Source: Burkholderia sp. WP9
Lineage (GTDB): Bacteria > Pseudomonadota > Gammaproteobacteria > Burkholderiales > Burkholderiaceae
Assembly (NCBI RefSeq): GCF_900104795.1
Contig: NZ_FNTG01000002.1
Coordinates: 2,976,001-3,040,000, forward strand
Reading direction: 5' to 3'
Length of the DNA stretch: 64,000 bases
The notes below the pieces were generated by a model. The model worked only from the letters and a program-made list of their open reading frames with translations, was not told the origin of the DNA and made no database searches. Both the position numbers and the translations under genes were made by a program. This document shows positions 25,077 to 32,629 of the stretch, piece by piece. How positions within the stretch are numbered: position 1 is the stretch's first letter; each line of letters opens with the position of its first letter.

Positions 25077-25839
25077 AAGATATTCGTCCTTCTAAAGCGT
25101 CCAGCGTTCTGTCAATTACAGATTGCAAGGGGAAACCGCGACAGCATCGAGCCCATATAGATGGGGACGGCCCGCGGTGTGGTTATCGATTGAAGGAAAT
25201 CCAAAGGCAGCGTCAGAAAAAAACGTCGTTCCCTATATCGCGGCGCAGCATATGGCCGAACCCGCCGCCTATCAAACCAGGTTATCAGTCAATGGATATT
25301 CGAGCAGCTCCACTGCGCGACAGATAAGGCTGGATGAGCCTCATGCCCACAAGGGAGGAAACGTTATTGACGATGCATTGATTGCGGATGACCGGTTTCA
25401 TCTCCACGCTCCGTCTCTCGCCGGTGCCTCGCGCGGGGCCGATTATTTACGTTATGCCAGCATCATAACGCACTGTGTGGCCAAAGCACGTGCAGGGTCG
25501 ATTGATTTTGTTTCAAATGCACGCTTTTGAACTCGCCCGCCGCGTTGGACCACGCCGGGTGTTCCGCGATTGAATTCCTGAGTGGCCGAGCTATAAAGAA
25601 ACAGCGGAGCCAAAATCCGCACTTCCAGCCTGCGACGACTGATTCCGGCCAGTGGCGAGAACGCGTCCGACATCGGTTGCAGGTCTGGCAAGCTGTTACC
25701 CGTTTAGTTCGATGACTCGCCGCAGCAGTTCGCATCGACATCGACTCGTCCGCCAGCCCTATCGGGCCGCCGGGCGTCTTTTCACGGACCGATTGTCTGG
25801 AGGACGAGAACTGCTGCGCCGGATTCAAGGAGTCTGGAC
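25077..25839. other. gene-poor, relatively AT-rich region
   Basis: About 760 bases between the H-NS-like gene and a small secreted protein. One plus-strand frame (25252-25530) has some coding character and is listed with low confidence. Minus-strand frames here look like chance. No repeat or terminator was recognised. Confidence 0.5.
25252..25530 (+). CDS. possible hypothetical protein (92 aa)
   Basis: An open frame from ATG 25252 (MAEPAAYQTRL) to TGA 25530. Its codon use is less GC-biased than neighbouring genes, as for recently acquired DNA. The segment LIADDRFHLHAPSLAGASRG is of ordinary protein composition. The frame is open further upstream to 25123. No ribosome-binding site or family was recognised. 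Confidence 0.25.
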   Translation: MAEPAAYQTRLSVNGYSSSSTARQIRLDEPHAHKGGNVIDDALIADDRFHLHAPSLAGASRGADYLRYASIITHCVAKARAGSIDFVSNARF

Positions 25840-26160
25840 ATGAAACTACGATTATTGATGGCGGCGGCCAGCGCCGTGCTCGTTCTCGCGCCGCAAACGG
25901 CGAGCGCGCAGGAGATGCAAAGCCCGCAGGCCGCCGGACTGTCGAGCAGCGCAATGATGCAACGGAACGCGAACGAATCGGCGCAGGCCACGACCGATAT
26001 TTCGTTCGGCGAACCGGCAGGGGGCATGGATGCCGGCGCCCAACCGGTGCAGAACGTGTCCTATGGAGGCGTGGCAGCGGGGCAGTCGGAGGCAGGAGGC
26101 CGGCAAAGCCAACGATGCGCTTCTTCCGGGCCGCAATGCAGTGTCTATTTTGGTCAATGA
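25840..26160 (+). CDS. small secreted protein, hypothetical
   Basis: A 106-residue protein with a clear signal peptide (MKLRLLMAAASAVLVLAP, cleavage near ASA-QEM). AAGGAGT lies at the right distance from ATG 25840. The mature part is Ala/Gly/Ser/Gln-rich, contains repeated SFGEPAGG/SYGGVAAGQ-like segments and ends with two cysteines (QRCASSGPQCSVYFGQ), which may pair in the periplasm. No function was recognised. Confidence 0.65.
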   Translation: MKLRLLMAAASAVLVLAPQTASAQEMQSPQAAGLSSSAMMQRNANESAQATTDISFGEPAGGMDAGAQPVQNVSYGGVAAGQSEAGGRQSQRCASSGPQCSVYFGQ

Positions 26161-26173
26161 CAGATTCGTCTTT

Positions 26174-26208
26174 GGGAATGCGGTGTGCATTGCAGGCATC
26201 GCATTCCC
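26174..26208 (+). terminator. hairpin downstream of the small secreted protein gene
   Basis: A perfect 9-bp stem, GGGAATGCG (26174-26182) with CGCATTCCC (26200-26208), begins 14 bases after the stop at 26160. There is no clear T run. Confidence 0.5.
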
Positions 26209-26210
26209 GC

Positions 26211-26254
26211 CACTTCCTCGTCGCTTCCCCGTCGCTTCCCCGTCGCTTCCCATC
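26211..26254. repeat. 11-bp tandem repeat, four units
   Basis: Units of the pattern CGCTTCCCCGT: two perfect copies (26222-26243) flanked by one imperfect copy on each side. It lies in the short convergent gap before the next minus-strand gene. Confidence 0.75.
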
Positions 26255-26270
26255 ACGCTGTGCTTATTGA

Positions 26271-26543
26271 TTAAGCGAGCGACATGCCGTGCAGCGAATG
26301 ACCGGCGCGTTCGCGTAGACGTCCCATCATCGCGTCGAGATCATGGCCCTGCACCGTGGCGCGTTCGGCGAAACCACGGAATTCATCCAGCAGTGCGCGC
26401 CACGACGCATGCCAGCGCGTTTCCCTGATGCACGTTCCCGCTGAATTGGCGATGCGCAACACGCCGTTGTCCGGATAAAAGGTGACGGTGACCGGCATGC
26501 CGTCGATCACGCAAGTGGCGGTGCAGGGGCGGGTGCTAACCAT
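26271..26543 (-). CDS. small conserved hypothetical protein
   Basis: A 90-residue soluble protein (MVSTRPCTATCVIDGMPVTV...). The N-terminal half looks like a beta-sheet (VTVTFYPDNGVLRIAN); the C-terminal half is helical (ASWRALLDEFRGFAERATVQG). Three Cys occur in the first 40 residues. The family and function are unknown to me. Composition and codon use support a real gene. Confidence 0.55.
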   Translation of the reverse strand: MVSTRPCTATCVIDGMPVTVTFYPDNGVLRIANSAGTCIRETRWHASWRALLDEFRGFAERATVQGHDLDAMMGRLRERAGHSLHGMSLA

Positions 26544-26581
26544 GGGCGATGTCCTCGTTGTGATAAGCGGTTGAATGCGCG

Positions 26582-26806
26582 TTAAACGCTGACGTGGCCT
26601 TCAGCAAACGCTGTGCCCAAACGTGCCCATTTGAATTCGGCAGAAATCGAAGCGTCATGCTCGCGCGGGTTGCAGGCGCAAGCGCCGCACGAATAACCCC
26701 ACGCGTGACCGCAATTTTCCGGAGTCGTCAGCGGGCGATTTAATACGATGTTATGGTGTATTCCATTCGGGTTTTCACTCGCTAATCTTCCAGACTGCAC
26801 TCGCAT
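26582..26806 (-). CDS. possible small cysteine-rich protein
   Basis: A 74-residue frame from ATG 26806 (an in-frame TTG lies at 26827). It contains a compact Cys/His-rich segment, NCGHAWGYSCGACACNPREHD, reported here as positions about 38-57, in which four Cys and two His fall within 20 residues. That is reminiscent of a metal-binding knuckle. Codon choice in this part is ordinary for the genome. There is no good ribosome-binding site, so the call is tentative. Confidence 0.3.
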   Translation of the reverse strand: MRVQSGRLASENPNGIHHNIVLNRPLTTPENCGHAWGYSCGACACNPREHDASISAEFKWARLGTAFAEGHVSV

Positions 26807-26818
26807 CGCTGCCGGCAA

Positions 26819-26843
26819 GCAGGCCAATATGGCCTGCTTTTTT
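26819..26843 (+). terminator. orphan intrinsic terminator
   Basis: GCAGGCC (26819-26825), loop AATAT, GGCCTGC (26831-26837), then six Ts (26838-26843). The nearest plus-strand gene ends at 26160 behind another hairpin, so this probably ends a short non-coding transcript or an antisense RNA. No strong promoter was located. Confidence 0.75.
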
Positions 26844-26927
26844 CATCGTGCCTGCGCTTCGCGAATGGATTAGCGCGGTGTGGCCGCTCCAATCCCATCT
26901 GTTGTTTAGAGACTCGCTAACAATACT

Positions 26928-28175
26928 ATGTTGATCGAAGATACTCTCCCGTCCAGCAGTGCCTCGCTGGACGACGGCGCCCCGTCGTCCCTGCGATCGT
27001 GGCTTGCCGTCCTCGCCGTCGCGGTCGGCGCTTTTGCTTTCGTCACGACGGAATTTCTACCGGTCGGACTGTTGCCGCGGGTCGCCGCGGAACTCGGCGT
27101 ACTGCCCGGCACGGCCGGCCTGATGGTCACCGTGCCCGGCGTCATCGCGGCCATCTCAGCACCTGGCTTGATGCTGGTGGCGGGGCGCATGGATCGGCGG
27201 CGGGTATTTCTTTTACTGACAGCTTTGCTGCTCGCTTCGAATCTGATTTCGGCGTTTGCGCCGAATTTTCTCGTCATGCTGCTCGGGCGCGCGCTGCTCG
27301 GCGCTGCATTGGGCGGTTTCTGGACGCTGGCCACGGCGGCGTCGGTGCGGCTCGTGAAGCCGAGAGATTCGGCGCGAGCCATGGCGACGATCCTCACCGG
27401 CGTCACCTGCGCAACCGTGATCGGCGTGCCGCTCGGCACGTTCATCGCGAGCTTTGCGTCGTGGCGCGAATCGTTCATGGCAACCGGCGTGCTGGTCGCT
27501 ATCGCGCTCGTCGCGCAGTTCTTCTTCGTGCCGTCTTTGCCTTCGGAGGCCGCGTTGCGCCTGCGCGACCTGGTGGCGCTGCTGCGCCGGCCGCATCCGC
27601 GCCGAAGCATGTTGATGGTGGCACTCGTATTCGGTGCGCACTTTTCGTCGTACACGTACATCACGCCTTTCCTGCTGCACAACGCGAATCTGGACATGTC
27701 GACGATCACGTGGCTGCTGCTCGGCTTCGGCATGATCGGTTTCTTCTCGAACTTCGCCGTTTCGTCGACGGTGACGCGCAACCTGAAAGTGTCGCTAGCC
27801 GTGATGGTTTCGCTGCTGCTGTTCGCGCTGGTATCGCTGCCACTGCTTCAGCATTCGACGATCGGCGTCGTGGCGCTGGTGCTCGCGTGGGGCATTTCGT
27901 TCGGCGCGTTGCCGCTGTGCTTCAGCATCTGGATTCAGCGCGCTACGCCCGACTCACCCGAAGCAGGTTCGGCATTGTTCGTGAGCATCATTCAGGTTGC
28001 GATTGCGCTGGGGTCGCTGGTGGGCGGCGTGGTGGTGGACCATGTGGGTATTTCCGCCGACTTCATGCTGGGCAGCGGTCTCGCGTTACTGGGGCTCGCC
28101 GCGCTCGCGAGCTTCGGCCGCAGTAAGCAGACTGTCGCGGCTGAGGCGTTGGCTTGCCCCGCGTGCACGGACTAA
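26928..28175 (+). CDS. MFS transporter, drug/arabinose efflux (AraJ/NepI) type
   Basis: A 415-residue protein with about 12 transmembrane segments. The N-terminal FAFVTTEFLPVGLLPRVAAELGV and the following VTVPGVIAAISAPGLML are typical of the DHA1/AraJ branch; motif A appears as AGRMDRRRVF. It probably exports a sugar, purine ribonucleoside or drug through the inner membrane. The acyltransferase gene follows after 25 bases on the same strand. The ATG at 26928 is the first Met, in a reasonable position before the first hydrophobic segment. Confidence 0.88.
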   Translation: MLIEDTLPSSSASLDDGAPSSLRSWLAVLAVAVGAFAFVTTEFLPVGLLPRVAAELGVLPGTAGLMVTVPGVIAAISAPGLMLVAGRMDRRRVFLLLTALLLASNLISAFAPNFLVMLLGRALLGAALGGFWTLATAASVRLVKPRDSARAMATILTGVTCATVIGVPLGTFIASFASWRESFMATGVLVAIALVAQFFFVPSLPSEAALRLRDLVALLRRPHPRRSMLMVALVFGAHFSSYTYITPFLLHNANLDMSTITWLLLGFGMIGFFSNFAVSSTVTRNLKVSLAVMVSLLLFALVSLPLLQHSTIGVVALVLAWGISFGALPLCFSIWIQRATPDSPEAGSALFVSIIQVAIALGSLVGGVVVDHVGISADFMLGSGLALLGLAALASFGRSKQTVAAEALACPACTD

Positions 28176-28200
28176 TGATCGGCGGCTCGGCACAGTCTCA

Positions 28201-28962
28201 ATGCGTTACGGTGATATTCTTGCGCCGCTTACCCACCCGATCCAGGTCCTGATGCGCTCTACTATCACCAAATGGCTGTTTATTGTTTACCTGCTCGGTA
28301 GCGGGACGCTGTATTCCATTGTCATTCTCCTGCTGTTTCCCTTCGTCGGACGGGCTGGACGATATTGGCTCGCGAAACAGTGGTGCCGTGCGCTGGTTTT
28401 CGTCATGCGCTGGCTGCCCGGCGTGTCATGTTCGATCGAGGGGCTCGAACATCTTCCCGACGGCCCCGCGATCATTCTGTGCCGTCATGAGTCGACTTGG
28501 GAAACGCTCGCGTTTCTCGCGCTGATTCCACGCCGCATCAGTTTCGTGTTCAAGGAAGACCTGCTGCGTATCCCGTTCTTTGGCTGGGTGCTGCGCGGTC
28601 TCGACATGGTCAGCCTGAACCGTGGCTCGGCCCGGCAGGCTCACCAGGCTGTGACGAAGGAAAGCGCGGAGAGGCTGGCAAAGGGCGATGTCGTCGTCAT
28701 TTTTCCGGAAGGGACGCGGGTGCTTCACGATGCCCCGTTGAGAATGACATCGGGCGGCGTTCGACTGGCGTGTGCGACCGGCGTGCCTGCTGTTCCTGTG
28801 GTGTTGAACGCGGGTAAGGTCTGGCCGACGAAAGGCTGGCCTGACCGACGTGGGCATATTCGCGTGGTTATCGGACCACCGCTCTCGCCTCGGGAGATGA
28901 CGCAGCAAGAGTTGAGTCATGCCGTTCACGACTGGATGAAAAACGAACTGGAGCGGCTCTGA
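28201..28962 (+). CDS. 1-acyl-sn-glycerol-3-phosphate acyltransferase (PlsC family)
   Basis: A 253-residue membrane-associated acyltransferase. It has two N-terminal hydrophobic segments, the catalytic block CRHESTWET (the H-x4-E variant common in proteobacterial PlsC), the acceptor-binding FPEGTR motif, and VPVVLNAG. It acylates lysophosphatidate to phosphatidate in phospholipid synthesis, probably as a second copy. ATG 28201 is listed; ATG 28252 (MRSTITKWLF) is a possible shorter start. Confidence 0.88.
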   Translation: MRYGDILAPLTHPIQVLMRSTITKWLFIVYLLGSGTLYSIVILLLFPFVGRAGRYWLAKQWCRALVFVMRWLPGVSCSIEGLEHLPDGPAIILCRHESTWETLAFLALIPRRISFVFKEDLLRIPFFGWVLRGLDMVSLNRGSARQAHQAVTKESAERLAKGDVVVIFPEGTRVLHDAPLRMTSGGVRLACATGVPAVPVVLNAGKVWPTKGWPDRRGHIRVVIGPPLSPREMTQQELSHAVHDWMKNELERL

Positions 28963-29120
28963 CGATTCTCGGCGCTGACTTTCGGTCGTGATCGTTGGCC
29001 TGCAGTTTCGGCGTTGACTCTCAGCCGAGACTCTCAACCCGGCCGCGCCCCAGATCGTCTGGACACTCAGCACCGCACGCGCAGGCCCGCCACGTCCGGC
29101 ACGAGTGTCGCTGTGAATCG

Positions 29121-29405
29121 TTACTGCCCGGTCTTGGTCGACTGGGCGCCGTCGTCCGGCGACATGCCGGGCATGGTGGAGGCGCCGGTGTCGGCATGCT
29201 TTGTCATGTCGCCGGGAACTCGGTTCCAGGGGCTCGAGATAGGCTCGCTGTGGTAGGTCATGCCTGATGTGGCGGCGCCGTGAGAGCCGCCGCTGCCGTT
29301 TCCACCATTGCCATTGCCTCCAGCCTGCGCAACCATAGCGGCGCACGCACAGAGCGATGCGACACCAACCCGCGCCAGCAGGACTTTGAGCGTTAACTTT
29401 TCCAT
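29121..29405 (-). CDS. small secreted Gly/Asn-rich protein, hypothetical
   Basis: A 94-residue protein with a signal peptide (MEKLTLKVLLARVGVASLCACAAMVAQA) and a low-complexity GGNGNGGNGSGGSHG segment after cleavage. ATG 29405 has GGAGA six bases upstream, which decides it over an upstream start at 29432. It is convergent with the acyltransferase gene. No family was recognised. Confidence 0.6.
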   Translation of the reverse strand: MEKLTLKVLLARVGVASLCACAAMVAQAGGNGNGGNGSGGSHGAATSGMTYHSEPISSPWNRVPGDMTKHADTGASTMPGMSPDDGAQSTKTGQ

Positions 29406-29761
29406 AACATTTCTCCAGCGATTCCGGCGCATGCTTCAGCACGCCCCGAAGCTTCATCTACCGCTAAAGACTGACTGATTGCGCAGCGGCGAAGCGCAAA
29501 CAGCTGCTCGGGTCTGAATGACGCGGAAGTACGCCGCGTTCAGCCGCAAGCCACTGGTCAACCATGGGTCAGCGCCGGAATAAACAGAGCGGCGCTGGAG
29601 CCGGATATCCACCGGCTTGGCTGATATACGCGCGATAGTCGTGGCTGGATTCGAAAATTACTCGCGACGTGATCCGAAAGTGGCCGCCGTTCTGGGCGTT
29701 AGATTGAATTGGCGCCGAATTGAGCATATGGTGATTGCTCCCCAGTCCAATCGGAGTTCGT
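29406..29761. other. intergenic region upstream of the binding-protein gene
   Basis: About 356 bases between divergent genes. A short hairpin (AGCCGG 29599-29604 with CCGGCT 29612-29617) lies about 145 bases before the binding-protein start and could sit in its leader. Nothing else was recognised. Confidence 0.45.
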
Positions 29762-30883
29762 ATGCGACGTCTTGCAATGACTGCGGCCGCATTGATGGCC
29801 GCTGGTTTCACCCTGTCCGCGACGGCCCAGGTCGTCGTCACCATCGGTCATTCGGCTCCGCTCACGGGCCCGCAAGCGCCGAACGGCAAGGACAACGAGA
29901 ACGGCGCGCGGCTCGCCATCGACGAACTGAACAAGGCAGGAGTAAGCGTCGCCGGGCAGAAGGTCACCTTCAAGCTGGATTCGCAGGACGACCAGGCCGA
30001 CCCGAAAATCGGCGTGCAGGTTGCGCAGAAACTGGTAGACAGCGGCGTCGTCGCTGTCGTTGGACCGTACAACTCGGGCGTGGCGATTCCGGCCTCGCGC
30101 GTCTACAACGCCGGAAACGTGCCGATACTGCCCGTTGCATCCAACCCGGCGCTGACCAAGCAGGGCTTCAAGAACATCTTCCGTATCGGCGCGAGCGACG
30201 AACAACTCGGCGGCACGATGGGGCAATTCGCCGCGAAGACGTTGAAGGCCAAAACGGCCGCCGTGATCGACGACCGCACGGCCTACGGTCAAGGCGTGGC
30301 GGAGCAGTTTACGAAGGTTGCCAAGGCGAACGGCATTCAGATCGTGGACCAGGAATTCACCAGCTCGTCGGCCACCGACTTCCTCGGCATTTTGACGAAC
30401 ATCAAGTCCAAAAATCCTGACGTGATCTTCTTTGGCGGATACGCGGCGCAAGGCGCGCCGATGGCCAAACAGATGCGCCAGCGCGGGCTCAGGGCGAAGC
30501 TGCTGGGCGGCGACGGAATCTGCTCGGCCGACATGGGCAAGGTTGCCGGCGACGCGGCGTCGATCGTCTACTGTGCCCAAGGCGGCATTGCGCTGGAGAA
30601 AACACCGGCCGGTCGCGAGTTCCTGCAGAAGTACAAGGCCGCGTACAACATCGATACCCAGGTCTACGCCGTGAGCTACTACGACGGCGTGAAGTTGCTC
30701 GCCGACGCCATGGTGAAGGCCGGGACGACCACGGACAAGGCGAAGCTGACCGCGCAACTCGCGAAGGAGAACTATAAGGGCGTCGCGGGCACCTATTCGT
30801 TCGACGAGTTCGGCGATCTGAAGGGCGCGCCGACCACCGTGTACACGATCAAGAACGGCTTGCCGGTTCCGTACGGTCAGTAA
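29762..30883 (+). CDS. branched-chain amino acid-type ABC transporter substrate-binding protein
   Basis: A 373-residue periplasmic protein of the LivJ/LivK type (signal peptide MRRLAMTAAALMAAGFTLSATA). Typical segments are GHSAPLTGPQAPNGKDNENGARLAIDELN, VVAVVGPYNSGVAIPAS and DRTAYGQGVAEQF. No permease or ATPase genes accompany it, so it must use a transporter encoded elsewhere. The next gene, 33 bases on, encodes a predicted hydroxyproline dehydratase, which suggests the ligand may be a proline derivative. ATG 29762 is chosen at the start of the signal peptide. Confidence 0.9.
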   Translation: MRRLAMTAAALMAAGFTLSATAQVVVTIGHSAPLTGPQAPNGKDNENGARLAIDELNKAGVSVAGQKVTFKLDSQDDQADPKIGVQVAQKLVDSGVVAVVGPYNSGVAIPASRVYNAGNVPILPVASNPALTKQGFKNIFRIGASDEQLGGTMGQFAAKTLKAKTAAVIDDRTAYGQGVAEQFTKVAKANGIQIVDQEFTSSSATDFLGILTNIKSKNPDVIFFGGYAAQGAPMAKQMRQRGLRAKLLGGDGICSADMGKVAGDAASIVYCAQGGIALEKTPAGREFLQKYKAAYNIDTQVYAVSYYDGVKLLADAMVKAGTTTDKAKLTAQLAKENYKGVAGTYSFDEFGDLKGAPTTVYTIKNGLPVPYGQ

Positions 30884-30916
30884 CGGCAAGCGACCCAGCC
30901 ACTTCACGAAGCAAAC

Positions 30917-31924
30917 ATGAAAATTTCACGCACGATCCAGACTGTCGAAGTCCACACCGGCGGAGAGGCATTCCGCATTGTCACCAGCGGTTTGCCGCGT
31001 CTGCCTGGCGACACGATCGTCAAGCGGCGCGCGTGGCTGAAGGAAAACGCCGACGATATCCGCCGGGCTCTGATGTTCGAGCCGCGTGGGCATGCCGACA
31101 TGTACGGCGGATATCTGACGGAACCGGTCAGCCCCGGCGCTGATTTCGGCATCATCTTCCTTCATAACGAGGGGTATAGCGACCATTGCGGCCACGGCGT
31201 CATCGCGCTGTCGACGGCGGCGGTCGAACTGGGTTGGGTGCAGCGTCAGATACCCGAAACGCGCATCGGCATCGATGCGCCGTGCGGCTTCATCGAAGCC
31301 TTTGTGAAGTGGGACGGCGAGCACGCGGGCAACGTTCGCTTCGTCAACGTGCCGTCGTTTATCTGGAAGCAGGACGTGACCGTAGAGACGCCGTCGTTCG
31401 GTTCGGTGACCGGCGATATCGCATTCGGCGGCGCGTTCTACTTTTATACCGACGGAGCGCCGCATGGTCTCGAAGTGCGGGAATCGTCGGTGGAAGAACT
31501 CGTGCGCTTCGGTGCCGAAGTCAAGGAGGCGGCAAACAGGGCGTTTCCCGTCGAGCACCCGCATATTCCGGAGATCAATCACATCTACGGCACCATCATT
31601 GCGAATGCGCCGCGGCACGCGGAGTCGACGCAAGCCAACTGTTGCGTGTTTGCGGACCGCGAGGTGGACCGTTCACCAACCGGTTCCGGGACCGGCGGGC
31701 GGGTCGCGCAGCTTTATTTGCGTGGCAAGTTGGGCAAGGACGACACGCTGGTGAACGAGTCGATTATCGGCACGGTATTCAAAGGGCGTGTTCTCAGCGA
31801 GACGACCGTGGGTGATTTCAAGGCCGTGATTCCGGAGGTGGAAGGCAATGCTTTTGTCTGCGGCCTGGCAACCTGGCTACTGGATGAGCGTGATCCGCTC
31901 ACCTATGGGTTCCTTGTTCGATAG
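30917..31924 (+). CDS. proline racemase superfamily, predicted trans-3-hydroxy-L-proline dehydratase
   Basis: A 335-residue proline racemase-like protein. The first catalytic Cys is present in SDHCGHG (C91). The second, normally in a CGTG context, is Thr in SPTGSGTGG (T255). In this superfamily Cys/Cys enzymes are racemases or 4-hydroxyproline epimerases, whereas Cys/Thr enzymes dehydrate trans-3-hydroxy-L-proline to pyrroline-2-carboxylate. The cytosolic enzyme probably works with a reductase encoded elsewhere. It is co-directional with the binding protein upstream, forming a small uptake-and-use unit. Confidence 0.85.
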   Translation: MKISRTIQTVEVHTGGEAFRIVTSGLPRLPGDTIVKRRAWLKENADDIRRALMFEPRGHADMYGGYLTEPVSPGADFGIIFLHNEGYSDHCGHGVIALSTAAVELGWVQRQIPETRIGIDAPCGFIEAFVKWDGEHAGNVRFVNVPSFIWKQDVTVETPSFGSVTGDIAFGGAFYFYTDGAPHGLEVRESSVEELVRFGAEVKEAANRAFPVEHPHIPEINHIYGTIIANAPRHAESTQANCCVFADREVDRSPTGSGTGGRVAQLYLRGKLGKDDTLVNESIIGTVFKGRVLSETTVGDFKAVIPEVEGNAFVCGLATWLLDERDPLTYGFLVR

Positions 31925-31960
31925 GTCAGGCATCGGGTGGCAGCCGGCGGCGGCGACCGC

Positions 31961-32170
31961 TCAATGGGCTGTTTCGATAACGCTCCAGATTCGTTCGTCG
32001 GAATCACCGGCGAATTGTCTGGCGATAATGGCCCGGCATTTGTCGCAGCGGTAGTGCTCGAGAACGAGCGCGCCGTTGCGCTCCGCCACGCCAATCAGGG
32101 TGAGGTTTTCCTGCCGTTGAACATCGACGGGCCGGCCGTCGATATCGGAGCATCCATCGCAGACTTTCAT
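31961..32170 (-). CDS. small zinc-ribbon-like protein, hypothetical
   Basis: A 69-residue protein with two CxxC pairs (CDGC near the start, CDKC around residue 44) that could bind one zinc. The middle is a short beta region (NLTLIGVAERNGALVLEHY). ATG 32170 is preceded by a strong AGGAGG. It converges on the hydroxyproline gene with a 36-base gap. No specific function is known. A candidate small RNA ends about 30 bases upstream of its start on the same strand. Confidence 0.6.
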   Translation of the reverse strand: MKVCDGCSDIDGRPVDVQRQENLTLIGVAERNGALVLEHYRCDKCRAIIARQFAGDSDERIWSVIETAH

Positions 32171-32200
32171 GGCGCCTCCTGACGTTCGCATCCATCGTTC

Positions 32201-32224
32201 AAAAGAAGCCCGCGCGAAGCGGGC
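32201..32224 (-). terminator. intrinsic terminator of the second candidate small RNA
   Basis: On the minus strand: GCCCGC, loop TTCGC, GCGGGC (stem at 32208-32224), followed by TTCTTTT. No minus-strand gene lies upstream of it, so it closes a short RNA or a leader of the zinc-ribbon gene. Confidence 0.75.
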
Positions 32225-32260
32225 GAAGACTGATGCACCCGCTGAGGAGACAACGCGGGC
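32201..32260 (-). ncRNA. candidate small RNA with anti-Shine-Dalgarno loop (second member)
   Basis: The predicted minus-strand transcript of about 60 nt starts near 32260. Its first element is a 5-bp stem (32255-32259 with 32238-32242) with a 12-base loop GTTGTCTCCTCA; its second is the terminator. Stem length, loop length and the exposed UCUCCU are the same as in the plus-strand candidate at 22470-22536. It is not homologous elsewhere, so the shared design is notable. Confidence 0.55.
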
Positions 32261-32266
32261 CAAGTC

Positions 32267-32296
32267 AGTATCCGGCGCGATCGGACGGTTGTGCAA
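32267..32296 (-). promoter_or_regulatory. possible promoter of the second candidate small RNA
   Basis: On the minus strand: TTGCAC (32291-32296), 18 bases, GATACT (32267-32272). This is a moderate match; a second TTGCAC copy lies six bases further upstream. Confidence 0.4.
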
Positions 32297-32629
32297 GTGC
32301 AAAAAAATAAACTAAAAAGGGGGCGACCACACAGGGGGGACCGTTGCCCGCGCGCGATTTCCGCGTAATTCATCTTCCCGCCGGCACCGTCTGGATGGGC
32401 CGACCGGGCACTTGCGCCTCTACGCGCGCCGTTTGCCCGCTCTGCGAAACCGTGCCGCCTGGTTCGCTGCACCGCACACGACTCCCGATCCACTTTTGTT
32501 ATCACCCGCTCCAATACTCGGATTGTTAGCGCATCGCGCCGCTCGTATATTGGCTGGACCAGCAGCACAGACAGCCGGATACAACAACACAAAGGCATGC
32601 CGTTCAGGCCTGCCAACAGGAGCACAGCG

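Larger units (their letters stand above)
26544..26927. other. intergenic region with an orphan terminator
   Basis: Between a minus-strand small gene and the plus-strand MFS gene. It holds the possible Cys-rich frame and a plus-strand intrinsic terminator (26819-26843) that follows no plus-strand gene. Confidence 0.5.
32171..32629. other. intergenic region containing a second probable small RNA
   Basis: The gap between the divergent zinc-ribbon gene and the first rhamnose gene. The minus-strand promoter-hairpin-terminator unit at 32201-32296 is listed separately. The stretch 32300-32600 contains an A/T-rich run and no recognisable gene; a plus-strand promoter for the rhamnose operon is expected here but was not identified. 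Confidence 0.5.

Noticed and set aside
25463..25954. Minus-strand frame in the gap upstream of the small secreted protein
   Set aside because: It overlaps that gene's signal peptide and has no coding features.
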